From: a virus
Direction: 5' to 3' (one strand)
DNA length: 50,422 nucleotides
IMG/VR virus record: IMGVR_UViG_3300044540_000087
Location: 1 to 50,422 of that record
Shown: positions 23,183-32,106 of the stretch, one piece after another
Numbering within the stretch: the first letter of the stretch is position 1
How the letters are laid out: each line of letters starts with the position of its first letter
Program-made: the position numbers and the translations under genes
Notes under the pieces: model-generated
Told to the model about the DNA's origin: nothing
What the model saw: the letters and a program-made list of their open reading frames with translations, nothing else
The model's database searches: none

Positions 23183-23219
23183 AAATTTCGACACCTATTG
23201 ATGTTTGGTGTCGAAATTT
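23183..23219. terminator. Intrinsic terminator
   Basis: A 13-bp stem (23183-23195 with 23207-23219) and 11-base loop, with T-rich flanks; it closes the 199-aa gene on the minus strand. Confidence 0.8.
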
Positions 23220-23221
23220 TT

Positions 23222-23821
23222 TTAATTATTATCATTTAAGAATTTTTGCTCGTCTTTTGTTAATGAATTGATACCATACAAGCTAATTTTATCCAAGATT
23301 GTATCAATATCATAATAAGAAATATTTCTTTTTATTTTGTTATCCTTTACAGTTATCGTAATACCTCTTTGCTTCTCTTCTTCGAATGGTGTGATACCAT
23401 TGATACCGAACTCCGTTAAGATAGAATCAATATTAACATCATCAACAGAGTTGATAACTTTATCAAATTTATCGATTCTTAAACAACCCTTGTCGTTAAG
23501 TTCTTTGTATAGTTTAATTGAAGCTTCGTTAACTTTCAATTTTGGTACTTTAATCGGTTTAATAGCTAAAAATGAATCATATTCTCTTTTAGTTAAACCA
23601 CCATAATAGATATTATCTGTTGTTAAGAATGTGATGTTATCATTATTAGATGTAGCGACAACTTTTTTAAGATTGTTATCGATATACAATTGTAGTTTGG
23701 TGTTTTTACAAGTAACCAATGTTTCGAATATAAGGTTGTATTCAACACAGATAGAAAAAATCTCTCTCTCGTTCAAGTTGTCTAACTTAATAAATATAGT
23801 ATTATTGATGTTAAAGTTCAT
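23222..23821 (-). CDS. Hypothetical protein, 199 aa
   Basis: No family recognised. The first 90 residues look alpha/beta; residues 95-150 are helical (ASIKLYKELNDKG). The C-terminal 35 residues (YDIDTILDKISLYGINSLTKDEQKFL) match a short motif seen again at the end of the 207-aa protein at 15087 (DIDEVLDRILEVGVDKLSVEESKFLE). This I-D-x-(I/V)-L-D-(K/R)-I pattern is also common at the C-terminus of Bacteroidota rhomboid-like proteins. It has a host-type TATATTTG box upstream. Confidence 0.65.
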   Translation of the reverse strand: MNFNINNTIFIKLDNLNEREIFSICVEYNLIFETLVTCKNTKLQLYIDNNLKKVVATSNNDNITFLTTDNIYYGGLTKREYDSFLAIKPIKVPKLKVNEASIKLYKELNDKGCLRIDKFDKVINSVDDVNIDSILTEFGINGITPFEEEKQRGITITVKDNKIKRNISYYDIDTILDKISLYGINSLTKDEQKFLNDNN

Positions 23822-23837
23822 ATCTGTTTATTTTATA

Positions 23838-23845
23838 CAAATATA
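23838..23845 (-). promoter_or_regulatory. Flavobacterial-type -7 box TATATTTG
   Basis: Matches TAnnTTTG on the minus strand, 16 bases before the ATG of the 199-aa gene; the -33 box is not clear. Confidence 0.45.
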
Positions 23846-23855
23846 AGTATAATTT

Positions 23856-23865
23856 TTAATATATA
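23856..23865 (+). promoter_or_regulatory. Late-promoter-like motif TTAATATATA
   Basis: Exact copy reading toward the 818-aa tagged gene, 25 bases before its ATG. Confidence 0.5.
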
Positions 23866-23890
23866 CACTATAAAAATATTAAAATAAATT

Positions 23891-26347
23891 ATGAGGTATC
23901 TTAATAACAGATATGACTTCTTGGATAGATATAATAAAGTAAATGAAGGTACTAGATCAGGACCTTTTGAAAATGATATTCCTTGGGGTGACTCTTTAGT
24001 AGGTAGATTAATAATGGCAACTATTAGAAAATCTAGTATTGCTATTAATGTTACGAGAATTGATAAATTAACCGAAAGACTTAAAGAACAATTCAGCTAT
24101 ATGGTTGATGGTTGTACTGTTGATTTATCCAATGATAAAGTTGCTGCTGATTTAAGCAAGACTACAATATTTGCATTGCTTAAAGAATTAAAGGATGCTG
24201 TTGATGCTGGTAAAGATAATGATACTTTAATATCATTGACTGATAGTACAATTGTTGAAGTTGAAAAGGCTGAGATTGATGAAGCCAAAAAAACCAAGTT
24301 AGTTGATCAACTTAATAAATTTAAAGAGTTTTTAAAGAGTCAACCAAAAGAAGAAGGTACTGATAAAGTAGATGAAAAGTCAAAATACCCATTAATGATT
24401 AAAAATCTAAAAGCACTTTCTCTTATTTTAAGTAATTATAATAAAGTTAAATTAGGTGTTGAATTAAAAACTCAACCAACAAAACCGGGTGCTACTGAAA
24501 CAACTACAACTAAACCAGAAGCTAAGCCAGAAGCTAAACCTGCATCAGCACCTGCCGAAACTGCAAAACCAGCACCTGTTAAAACAGAAGCTAAGCCAGT
24601 TACTAGTGGACCTCACGCTGGATTTTTTAATAAGAGCGAGAAGATACAAAGCTTTGGTGACTTTGCTAAAATACTTGAAGCTGATAGAACTAATCCACTT
24701 GGTAATAAGCCGGGTGCTAATATAGATAGAAATAATGTTACAAGCGGTGAAGATCACTTAACACAATCTTTTAATAAATTGAAAAAGGCTATTGAAGTTC
24801 TTATTTCCCCAAAAGAGAAAGGTATTGCTGTTGATGTTGCTTTTGTAAATGATTTAGTAGAAAAATCTGTTAATAGTGATAGTAAAGAATTAATAAAATC
24901 ACTTTATGCTGAAATTAATAGATATTTAGTAGGTGATAAAAAAGCAACACTTCAAGATAAAGAAGCTTTATACAAAGAAGGAATTGAAGTATTATCTGAT
25001 AAAAATAAATTAGTAATTGTAGCTGAGAAAATTGCTAGATTCACTAAGAGAGCATTGCAGTTTGATGGAGAGAACTTGTACGGTGGTATCGGTGATTTAA
25101 AAGTTCCATTGAAAGATTATGTTGATTCAATGAAACAATTGATGAATGTAAAAACTGCTAGTACAGAAGAAGGAGAAGCAGGTAAAACTGGTGATAGTGT
25201 TAAAGATTACTTCTATGCTAATGTTGATTATGAGCCATTCGCAGTTGATGAAGCTGAACTAAAAAGAATCGAAGAAGAAGTTGTTGCCGGTGATACAGCA
25301 GCTATTGAGTATGATAGTGTTATAGAAATTCTTAAATTGTTTAACAGAGCATATAAGTTACACACAACTGCTACAATACCAGGTGGTAGAAGCGGTGGAG
25401 CTGTTTCGAGAAGTGTTTATAATGAATATACTGCATTCGGTGGAAATAGTGGAAATAGTGGAACAAGTGACGGACCTTATAGAAATAATAAAATATTTGA
25501 TAAATGGGAAGATGCAGTTTTGGATATTCTTAAAACTAAAAGCTATCAAGTATTATTCTTAAAAACTACTAAGCTAAGAGTTGGTGGTGAACTTAGAGAA
25601 AATGGTGGTGCTATTTTCAGAAAACTTATTACAGATTTATTGGATGGTGAGAAGTTATATAAGCAAGGTGCGCAAGAGAAATTCTTAAAAGAATATTTCG
25701 GTGGTGATTCTGATGGTAAATCATTAGGAACTTTGAATAATGAAGATAAAAAAGCTAACGCAGAAGTAGCTGAAGAAATAAAAGAAGTTAAGTTAGCATT
25801 CGTAGAAAACGCTACTATTGCTGAAAATGAAGATATTAAGAATAAGAAATTTGATCACAAATTCTTACAATTAAAAGGAGAAGATGGTAAAGTAATATAT
25901 GTATATGTTGATACCGTTGGGCAGAATAGTGTCGGATTTTCATATTGCACATCGATATATTATTTCAAGAAATATGTTGAAGAAGGTGTATCTGCTTCAA
26001 TAAAAGGCTATTCCGGAATGATTAAAACTATGAAAGGTGAGAAGGATAATTACAGAGTTAGATATACGAGAATGTCTATTGATGATTTCGCTAAACTAGT
26101 AAACAAATCACCTATTATATTGAATAGCTCTACTATTGATTTCAAAATCGAAGAGAATAGAGATGTTAAACTAACATCAGTTAGTTGGTTATGTGACGAA
26201 GCTAATAACAATGAATTATTTGTTGTTGATGATGCTAAAGTTAAGAAAAGTAAGTTAAGATATCCGTCCGAATGTTCTACCGATTTGAATAAGATTTTTG
26301 GTAATAAATTCGAGAATGATTTCAAACCGGTATCGAAAATAGGTTAA
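23891..26347 (+). CDS. Large tagged protein with Pro/Ala/Lys linker, 818 aa
   Basis: Begins MRYLNNRYDFLDRYNKVNEG, an elongated version of the tag with VNE as a possible cleavage point. Residues 30-190 are helical, 195-240 are a Pro/Ala/Lys/Thr-rich linker (KPEAKPEAKPASAPAETAKP), and the remainder is mixed; a Gly/Ser-rich stretch (GGNSGNSGTSDG) lies near 525. After the linker, KIQSFGDFAKILEA looks like a second internal copy of the tag, so the protein may be a fusion or be cut there. It lies before the sheath operon and has a late motif. Probable internal head or structural component; exact role unknown. Confidence 0.75.
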   Translation: MRYLNNRYDFLDRYNKVNEGTRSGPFENDIPWGDSLVGRLIMATIRKSSIAINVTRIDKLTERLKEQFSYMVDGCTVDLSNDKVAADLSKTTIFALLKELKDAVDAGKDNDTLISLTDSTIVEVEKAEIDEAKKTKLVDQLNKFKEFLKSQPKEEGTDKVDEKSKYPLMIKNLKALSLILSNYNKVKLGVELKTQPTKPGATETTTTKPEAKPEAKPASAPAETAKPAPVKTEAKPVTSGPHAGFFNKSEKIQSFGDFAKILEADRTNPLGNKPGANIDRNNVTSGEDHLTQSFNKLKKAIEVLISPKEKGIAVDVAFVNDLVEKSVNSDSKELIKSLYAEINRYLVGDKKATLQDKEALYKEGIEVLSDKNKLVIVAEKIARFTKRALQFDGENLYGGIGDLKVPLKDYVDSMKQLMNVKTASTEEGEAGKTGDSVKDYFYANVDYEPFAVDEAELKRIEEEVVAGDTAAIEYDSVIEILKLFNRAYKLHTTATIPGGRSGGAVSRSVYNEYTAFGGNSGNSGTSDGPYRNNKIFDKWEDAVLDILKTKSYQVLFLKTTKLRVGGELRENGGAIFRKLITDLLDGEKLYKQGAQEKFLKEYFGGDSDGKSLGTLNNEDKKANAEVAEEIKEVKLAFVENATIAENEDIKNKKFDHKFLQLKGEDGKVIYVYVDTVGQNSVGFSYCTSIYYFKKYVEEGVSASIKGYSGMIKTMKGEKDNYRVRYTRMSIDDFAKLVNKSPIILNSSTIDFKIEENRDVKLTSVSWLCDEANNNELFVVDDAKVKKSKLRYPSECSTDLNKIFGNKFENDFKPVSKIG
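24474..24603 (+). repeat. Pro/Ala/Lys/Thr-coding low-complexity linker
   Basis: Repeated GAAGCTAAGCCA-type units inside the 818-aa gene, giving EAKPEAKP repeats between two folded parts. Confidence 0.7.
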
Positions 26348-26372
26348 AAAAAGAGGCAATTGCCTCTTTTTT
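26347..26372. terminator. Intrinsic terminator
   Basis: Perfect inverted repeat of 13-base arms ending in T6, immediately after the 818-aa gene. Confidence 0.8.
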
Positions 26373-26375
26373 CTT

Positions 26376-26385
26376 TTAATATATA
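26376..26385 (+). promoter_or_regulatory. Late-promoter-like motif TTAATATATA
   Basis: Exact copy 4 bases before the ATG of the 194-aa tagged gene, directly after a terminator, so the gene needs its own promoter; this is the clearest leaderless candidate. Confidence 0.6.
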
Positions 26386-26389
26386 GAGT

Positions 26390-26974
26390 ATGAAATACTT
26401 AAAAAAATATAAAATGTTTTTAGAGGAAGTTGATGCGGTTGGGACTTCGGGTGCTTTTGACATCAGTAATGATGATGCACCGGATCTTAAGATGGCTAAA
26501 CAGAAGATGGAAACTACACAAGCACAAGTAAAAGAGTACAATGCGGATAAGCCTAAAATCGATGCTCTTTATGATCCAGATACCGATAATGACAATGCTA
26601 CTATAAACACTCAATTGGAAACCTTATTAGGTAAAGACGATGTTCAGAAAGGTGTTGATAGAAATCCTTTTTTAGTTGAGTATGCTAATTTAGCTAGAAT
26701 AAAAAAGCAAATTGCAGATTACCAAAGAGATAATGTTGGTGATAAAATAAAATTAGATGATTTTCAACGTGAGTTAAAAGAAACTAATGAAGAAACAACT
26801 GCAAATGCTTTAAAGATAAAAATTGCAGAAATAACTAAAAGAATGACTGATAGAATAACTAGTATTAATCAAATACAAGCTGATCTATTAAAATCTCAAA
26901 AGGAACATACTGATAAAATGTCCAAAATCGAGAAGGATATGAAGGATTATATCACAAAAATATCTAATGGGTAA
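26390..26974 (+). CDS. Tagged coiled-coil protein, 194 aa
   Basis: Begins MKYLKKYKMFLEEVD (tag; FLE/LEE near the cleavage position). The rest is acidic and helical, with a long coiled coil from about residue 95 to the end (KIAEITKRMTDRITSINQIQ). Shape and charge resemble phage scaffold or prohead-core proteins, but the sequence gives no proof. A terminator lies just upstream and the late motif 4 bases before the ATG. The sheath gene follows after 64 bases with its own motif. Confidence 0.7.
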   Translation: MKYLKKYKMFLEEVDAVGTSGAFDISNDDAPDLKMAKQKMETTQAQVKEYNADKPKIDALYDPDTDNDNATINTQLETLLGKDDVQKGVDRNPFLVEYANLARIKKQIADYQRDNVGDKIKLDDFQRELKETNEETTANALKIKIAEITKRMTDRITSINQIQADLLKSQKEHTDKMSKIEKDMKDYITKISNG

Positions 26975-27001
26975 AAATTAATAAAAAAATCATTTTTTTT
27001 A

Positions 27002-27011
27002 TTAATATATA
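27002..27011 (+). promoter_or_regulatory. Late-promoter-like motif TTAATATATA
   Basis: Exact copy 27 bases before the sheath ATG, followed by an A-rich leader (AAAATTAAAATTAAAAT) without a Shine-Dalgarno sequence. Confidence 0.55.
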
Positions 27012-27038
27012 CATTAAAATAAAAATTAAAATTAAAAT

Positions 27039-30000
27039 ATGGCAATTCAAATTGGAAAATACAAAAGACCTGGGATATTCATAGAAGAGATCGACAAGTC
27101 AGTGTTTAGTACACCAACTACTGATGGAATAACCAATCTTGTTATTGGTGTCTCAAAGAAAGGACCAGTTAATACCCCGATTAGATTAACAACTTCTGGT
27201 GAGCTAGAAGCTGTTTTTGGTCAATTAGATAGAAACCTTGAAAGAAATGGTTCATTCTTTCACAGAACAGTATCAAAAATGTTAGAATCTACACCGGTTT
27301 ATGCAATGAACTTGCTATTGACTGATGATAATTTAGACAAAATAGAATACAGATCACTATCAACATCAGCAGGATACTCTAACGGTATCAAAGAAACTGC
27401 ACCATATAGAAGATTTTTTGATACTACTGGTTTTTGGACTAGAGATTCTGAATCTTTCTTAAATATTACAAAAGGTAAGCCTGGATATGACACACAAGTT
27501 TTAGGATTCACGAATATGTCTGATAGATATATAACAGTTTTCGCTGTTAAATCATCAGTAACTGGATTTGATAGAACTTTGCTAGAGTGGTACGGTTCTG
27601 CTGAGAAAATGCCACCTTACGTAAATACTACTGATTATGCTTCTGACTATATGGTTGATGTTGTTGTAGTTGGTGGTGATTGGTCTAACTATGCTGAGTT
27701 ATCAGTTGATGTTAGATGGTCACAATACTTTACAGCGGAAGGTTTGAAAAAAGATCAATTAAGAAATTTTGCAAATGATAGAAATATCACTTTGTTGAAC
27801 TATTATGAAGGACTTTCTTTAATCCCATATTTCAGAGATTTAAATGGTAGAAATATATTTATTGAAACAACCCTAAACAGAGATACTGATACTACTGGTT
27901 TATTTTGCTACTTCAATTCTGATTTAGTTGAGACTGACGAGTATAGCGGATTAATCGATTTAGTAGGACACACTATTACAGGAACTACTAGCAATACTGC
28001 TATAAACTTCCTTTCTTATAGTGAAAATTTATTAGAAAATGTAGAATATACAAACAAGCCTTTAGATTTACCAGGTAACGTTTATGCTTTATTGGGTGGA
28101 GATATTATTGCATATGATGATCAAGAAGAGCACGCTTATGGACCTACTTTCTCAGAAGATGGTACTGTTATCAATGGTAACAGAACAGCTTACTATGCAG
28201 AAGGATCTGTTGGTAATGTATATAGAGATTATCCTTATGTATCTGCAGCCAATATCAGTACATCATATTATAATGATGGTGGTTATGCTATAATCGGTGG
28301 TAAATATATTCCGGTTTTTGGAGTTACTGGTTCTACACTTGTTATAAATGCATCATCTTATCCGCTTACTGCATCTGCTTCGTATATAGTAACATTCGTT
28401 CTTAATACAGAAGGTGTTATTGTTATGAAAGATACAGTAGCTCCGAATACACGTCCTTCTGTTGATGCAACTGATATTGTATTGGGTTATGTGAATTTCC
28501 GTATTGAGGATGGTGAGATAAACACAGATTCATTTAACATTTATGATGTTGCGGTTAATGATTCTGGATTTAATGATTTACAAGTTGGTAACGACTTCAC
28601 AATAACTTCGGTTTCTGCACCTGCTGGAACAACATTCAGTAACGTATTCGAATTCGAATTCATTGGAACAAATACTAATGGACATACTGATGTTAAAAAC
28701 TATGAGCAATACAGAAAGCTTAAAATGTATAATGGTTTAATTGATATATTTGGTGCTAACATAGAGAAAGTTTCTATGGTGTTAGATACTAATACATATA
28801 CAAAATATAGCTTAGCCGGTGCTAAATTAATAAGCACTAGATCTAATGTTACTGGTAACTCAAAATTCGTTTTAGGAACTAATATACCTACTGGAACAGA
28901 TTTAAGTAATTTACTAAACGGTTTCGCTACATTCTATATCGATGATAATGAATTCATTATGGGTGTGAATGGTTTAACTTCTGGAGATGCAAAGGCTGAT
29001 GTTGAAAATGTTGGTATTGTTGGTAAATATTCAGATTTCTATACTGATTTCTATAATGGAGATATTAACAATGGTGATTACTTTATTGGACTTGGTACTG
29101 ATGAGAATGAGAAATTCTATCTTAAAATGTTCTTCGATGAAAACGATTTACTTACTGTATATTATGTAGATGAAACTGGATCAGTTCTTGAATTAGATGA
29201 TACAGAAGCAAATAATACTATAACAATTGTATCTTCTAAAGCTAACTTAAAAGAAACAGTTGACGTTAATGATATCTTATCACCTAATAAAATATTAATC
29301 AATGGTGAGAGATATGCTAACATTAAAGTTGGTGATTTCTTCGAAGCTGAAACTGAAGGTTTGAGAAAACTTACAAGAATTTTGAGCAAAAGACAATATT
29401 CTGGTGATGTGACTTTAACAGAAATTTCTTGTGACACTGCTATAAGAATAACTGACGGGCAAGCAACTAAATATTCATCAGTTGACCAATATGCTGATAC
29501 ATACAAAGCTATAACATTAGCTGGATTTAAAATTAGACAAGATTCTATGCCTGATGGTACTGAGTCTAAGCAAAATCAAATTCTTAACTTGGTTTCTAAA
29601 GGTACGCCTTTATTCAAATCACTTATTAATAAAGAAGCTTTTGACTTTAGATACTTAGTGGATTCATTCGGATTAGGTTTAACTGAAAGATCTAAACAAC
29701 AATTAGTTGATATTTGTGGTGCTAGATTAGAAGCATTTGGATTCATAAACATGCCTTCTATCAAATCATTCAAAAACTCTTCTTCACCTAGCTTCGTTGA
29801 TTCGGAAGGTGTTTTACAAGTAGAGTATATTGCTAAAGGAGGAGATCCTGAAAGTAACCCTGCGTTCTTATACTCATTCGGTGATGGTGCCGGTACAACT
29901 TGTACAGGATATTTCACACCTTATGTTACAGTTAATGACAATGGTAGACCTCTTAATTTCCCACCTGCATCATATGTAGCAACTACTTACGTTAGAAAAC

Positions 30001-30548
30001 ATATTTCTAATATTAGCTCTGTTACTCCTTGGACGATAGCAGCTGGTGTTACGAATGGTAAAGTGACTAATATCGCTGGACTTGAAATAGATTATACTCC
30101 AGAAGATATTGAGTTCTTAAATCAAGCGCAAATGAACCCAATTGTGTTAAAAAGAAATAGAGGTTATATTATAGAAACTGAGAATACCGCTCAAACTCTA
30201 TATAAATCAGCACTTTCTTACATACACTCTAGAGAGGTATTGATAGAACTTGAAAGAGAATTATCAAGAATGTTGCTTGACTACCAATGGAAGTTTAATA
30301 CTCCAGATGTTAGAGCTGAAATCAAATTAAGAGCTGACGTTATCTGTGAAACATTCGTTAGTAAAAATGGTTTATACAACTACTTTAATAAAATGGATGA
30401 TGAGAACAATACCGCTGAGGTTATTGATAATCAAATGGGTATCTTAGATACATATATTGAGATAATCAAAGGAATGGGTATCATTGTTAATAACATAACA
30501 ATATTAAGTACTGGAACAATTGCTTCTGGTGGATTTATAAATGCATAA
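27039..30548 (+). CDS. Tail sheath protein (T4 gp18-like), 1169 aa
   Basis: The N-terminus (KYKRPGIFIEEIDKS, then NLVIGVSKKGPVNTPIRL) and the C-terminus (helices with HSREVLIELERELSRMLLDY, then GIIVNNITIL) are the conserved ends of contractile sheath proteins, which contract to drive the tube through the host envelope. It is much longer than T4 gp18 (659); the extra length lies in the middle (about residues 200-830), rich in Thr, Asn, Gly and Asp, probably forming added surface domains. Late motif upstream, terminator downstream. Confidence 0.92.
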   Translation: MAIQIGKYKRPGIFIEEIDKSVFSTPTTDGITNLVIGVSKKGPVNTPIRLTTSGELEAVFGQLDRNLERNGSFFHRTVSKMLESTPVYAMNLLLTDDNLDKIEYRSLSTSAGYSNGIKETAPYRRFFDTTGFWTRDSESFLNITKGKPGYDTQVLGFTNMSDRYITVFAVKSSVTGFDRTLLEWYGSAEKMPPYVNTTDYASDYMVDVVVVGGDWSNYAELSVDVRWSQYFTAEGLKKDQLRNFANDRNITLLNYYEGLSLIPYFRDLNGRNIFIETTLNRDTDTTGLFCYFNSDLVETDEYSGLIDLVGHTITGTTSNTAINFLSYSENLLENVEYTNKPLDLPGNVYALLGGDIIAYDDQEEHAYGPTFSEDGTVINGNRTAYYAEGSVGNVYRDYPYVSAANISTSYYNDGGYAIIGGKYIPVFGVTGSTLVINASSYPLTASASYIVTFVLNTEGVIVMKDTVAPNTRPSVDATDIVLGYVNFRIEDGEINTDSFNIYDVAVNDSGFNDLQVGNDFTITSVSAPAGTTFSNVFEFEFIGTNTNGHTDVKNYEQYRKLKMYNGLIDIFGANIEKVSMVLDTNTYTKYSLAGAKLISTRSNVTGNSKFVLGTNIPTGTDLSNLLNGFATFYIDDNEFIMGVNGLTSGDAKADVENVGIVGKYSDFYTDFYNGDINNGDYFIGLGTDENEKFYLKMFFDENDLLTVYYVDETGSVLELDDTEANNTITIVSSKANLKETVDVNDILSPNKILINGERYANIKVGDFFEAETEGLRKLTRILSKRQYSGDVTLTEISCDTAIRITDGQATKYSSVDQYADTYKAITLAGFKIRQDSMPDGTESKQNQILNLVSKGTPLFKSLINKEAFDFRYLVDSFGLGLTERSKQQLVDICGARLEAFGFINMPSIKSFKNSSSPSFVDSEGVLQVEYIAKGGDPESNPAFLYSFGDGAGTTCTGYFTPYVTVNDNGRPLNFPPASYVATTYVRKHISNISSVTPWTIAAGVTNGKVTNIAGLEIDYTPEDIEFLNQAQMNPIVLKRNRGYIIETENTAQTLYKSALSYIHSREVLIELERELSRMLLDYQWKFNTPDVRAEIKLRADVICETFVSKNGLYNYFNKMDDENNTAEVIDNQMGILDTYIEIIKGMGIIVNNITILSTGTIASGGFINA

Positions 30549-30564
30549 TTAGAATAAATAATTG

Positions 30565-30598
30565 AAAAAAGAGGTAGACGAAAGTTTACCTCTTTTTT
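30565..30598. terminator. Intrinsic terminator after tail sheath
   Basis: A 12-bp stem (30565-30576 with 30587-30598), 10-base loop, T-run at the end. Confidence 0.8.
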
Positions 30599-30652
30599 TA
30601 TCTAGGAACGGAAGTATATAGAATATATATGTTATAAAAAATATTAAAAATT

Positions 30653-31609
30653 ATGTCGGATAATAAAAAAGAAGAATTAACTGAACAAGACTATCTTATG
30701 AGACACCTTGGAGATGTTGATTCGAATAAAGGTTCAAATTCAAACGTATTTGCATCAGACATTCCTTTCGCACAAGAAACATCTCAGCAATCTCTTAAAG
30801 TTGATGAGTTGCAATTCTTTAATTGTGATGTTAGAGAATTACCTTGCGGTAGATTCTACCCACAAGGAACACTATTTCAGGTTAGACCTGCTAAAGTTAA
30901 AGAGATTCAAGCATATTCTATGGTTGATGATAATAACTTTTATGATATTGTTGAGAAGATGAATTATATGTTACAGGAATGTGTTAGAGTTAAATATCCT
31001 GATGGTAGAATGGGTTCATTTTTAGAAGTTAAGGATCAAGATAGATTATTTCTTATTTTCTTAATAAGAGAATTAACTTTCCAACAAGGAAATTCATTGA
31101 CTGTTAATGCTAAATGTACTTGTGGATTAGATAATTCATTAGAGCTTAATAGAAAGAACTTTAGCTTTCACGTTATCGATTCTAAATTAGAGAAGTATTT
31201 CAATGCTTCTACTAAGTCATATAGCTTCGAAACTAAAAATGGTAATAAGTTTGATATAACACCACCAAACATTGGTTTACAAAAAGCTTTTACAGACTAC
31301 ATTATTAAAGAGAATAATGATAAGGTTTCGCCAAATTTATCATTCTTAAAAATAATTCCATTTATGTTAGGTGGTAGATCAAGCATTACTTACGATGGTA
31401 TAAAAGCTAAACTTGCAGAGTTTGAACAAATTGATGATCAATCATTCCAATTTTTAAATGCTGCTGTTGGTATGATGACCTTCGGTATTAAAGAATTAAG
31501 AAAATCATGTCAGTGCGGTGAGGAGGTTCACGCAGAAATGCAGTTTCCCAACGGAGCGTCAAGTATTTTCGTTATTCATGATGCCTTTGAAGCATATATC
31601 AAAAAATAA
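30653..31609 (+). CDS. Baseplate protein (T4 gp26-like) with four-Cys zinc site
   Basis: A 318-residue protein resembling the T4 gp26 baseplate-hub family: an extended N-terminus, a helical central domain (DRLFLIFLIRELTFQQGNSL) and two Cys pairs, KCTCG (about residue 160) and CQCGEE (about 286), likely forming one zinc site. The C-terminal half is helical. In T4, gp26 helps assemble the central hub. The gene lies between sheath and tube and its end overlaps a second reading frame at 31578-31823 in the +1 frame. An AATATATATG-type motif is upstream. Confidence 0.72.
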   Translation: MSDNKKEELTEQDYLMRHLGDVDSNKGSNSNVFASDIPFAQETSQQSLKVDELQFFNCDVRELPCGRFYPQGTLFQVRPAKVKEIQAYSMVDDNNFYDIVEKMNYMLQECVRVKYPDGRMGSFLEVKDQDRLFLIFLIRELTFQQGNSLTVNAKCTCGLDNSLELNRKNFSFHVIDSKLEKYFNASTKSYSFETKNGNKFDITPPNIGLQKAFTDYIIKENNDKVSPNLSFLKIIPFMLGGRSSITYDGIKAKLAEFEQIDDQSFQFLNAAVGMMTFGIKELRKSCQCGEEVHAEMQFPNGASSIFVIHDAFEAYIKK

Positions 31610-31823
31610 GCTTCTTTTACAGAAACATTTTCATACACAAGAAATTTCTATGGATGAATGGCCGTATTGGATGTTAGAAGAAAACATTAATATTGTTAAT
31701 GAAATCCTTGAAGATGAAGAGAAACAGCGTAAGACAGATGAGGATCAACAAAAATCTTCAATGCCGAATATGGACACTGGTTCTATGATGAAAAATATGA
31801 CGAATAGTATGCCTAAATTTTAA
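31578..31823 (+). CDS. Small baseplate/tail chaperone-like protein overlapping the gp26-like gene
   Basis: About 81 residues, in the +1 frame relative to the gp26-like gene and overlapping its last 32 bases. NKLLLQKHFHTQEISMDEWPYWMLEE has the F-x-x-x-E-I-x-x-(W/M)-P-Y-W pattern of small tail-assembly proteins encoded just after a structural gene in many phages. The pattern begins before the internal ATG at 31650, so the start is probably ATG 31578 or 31581, or the frame is reached by ribosomal shifting near the A6 at 31600-31606. The Met/Ser/Asn-rich tail appears disordered. Confidence 0.6.
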   Translation: MMPLKHISKNKLLLQKHFHTQEISMDEWPYWMLEENINIVNEILEDEEKQRKTDEDQQKSSMPNMDTGSMMKNMTNSMPKF

Positions 31824-31824
31824 C

Positions 31825-31851
31825 AAAAAGCAACCTTAATGGTTGCTTTTT
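31825..31851. terminator. Bidirectional intrinsic terminator
   Basis: An 11-bp stem (31825-31835 with 31841-31851), loop TTAAT, between convergent genes. Its GCAACC stem is the same as that at 43790-43818. Confidence 0.8.
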
Positions 31852-31853
31852 AT

Positions 31854-32066
31854 TTATACGTTCTGATATGTTTGACTTGCTGTATATCGTCTAACCTTGT
31901 TATTAGCTAGATAAACTACAATAGAGTCACCAGACCATAATGCGTTTTGAATACCACCTTCATTGATGTAAATAGAATCGTATTGCTGTGCTCCACTATG
32001 AACTCGAACATTATTCTTTTCGATTTTCAATACACCATAATCTCTAAATCTCTTTTCCCAAGCCAT
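31854..32066 (-). CDS. Small basic protein, 70 aa
   Basis: Compact beta-rich sequence (DYGVLKIEKNNVRVHSG; SGDSIVVYLANNKVRRYT), perhaps a small barrel. No family recognised. It is the only minus-strand gene within the structural block and has its own host-type TATCTTTG box and a terminator shared with the plus strand, which suggests an independently added early gene. Confidence 0.55.
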   Translation of the reverse strand: MAWEKRFRDYGVLKIEKNNVRVHSGAQQYDSIYINEGGIQNALWSGDSIVVYLANNKVRRYTASQTYQNV

Positions 32067-32098
32067 ATCTGTTGTTTTTATATGTTATTTTTCATAGA

Positions 32099-32106
32099 CA
32101 AAGATA
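32099..32106 (-). promoter_or_regulatory. Flavobacterial-type -7 box TATCTTTG
   Basis: Matches TAnnTTTG on the minus strand, about 32 bases before the ATG of the 70-aa gene. No clear -33 TTG. Confidence 0.4.
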
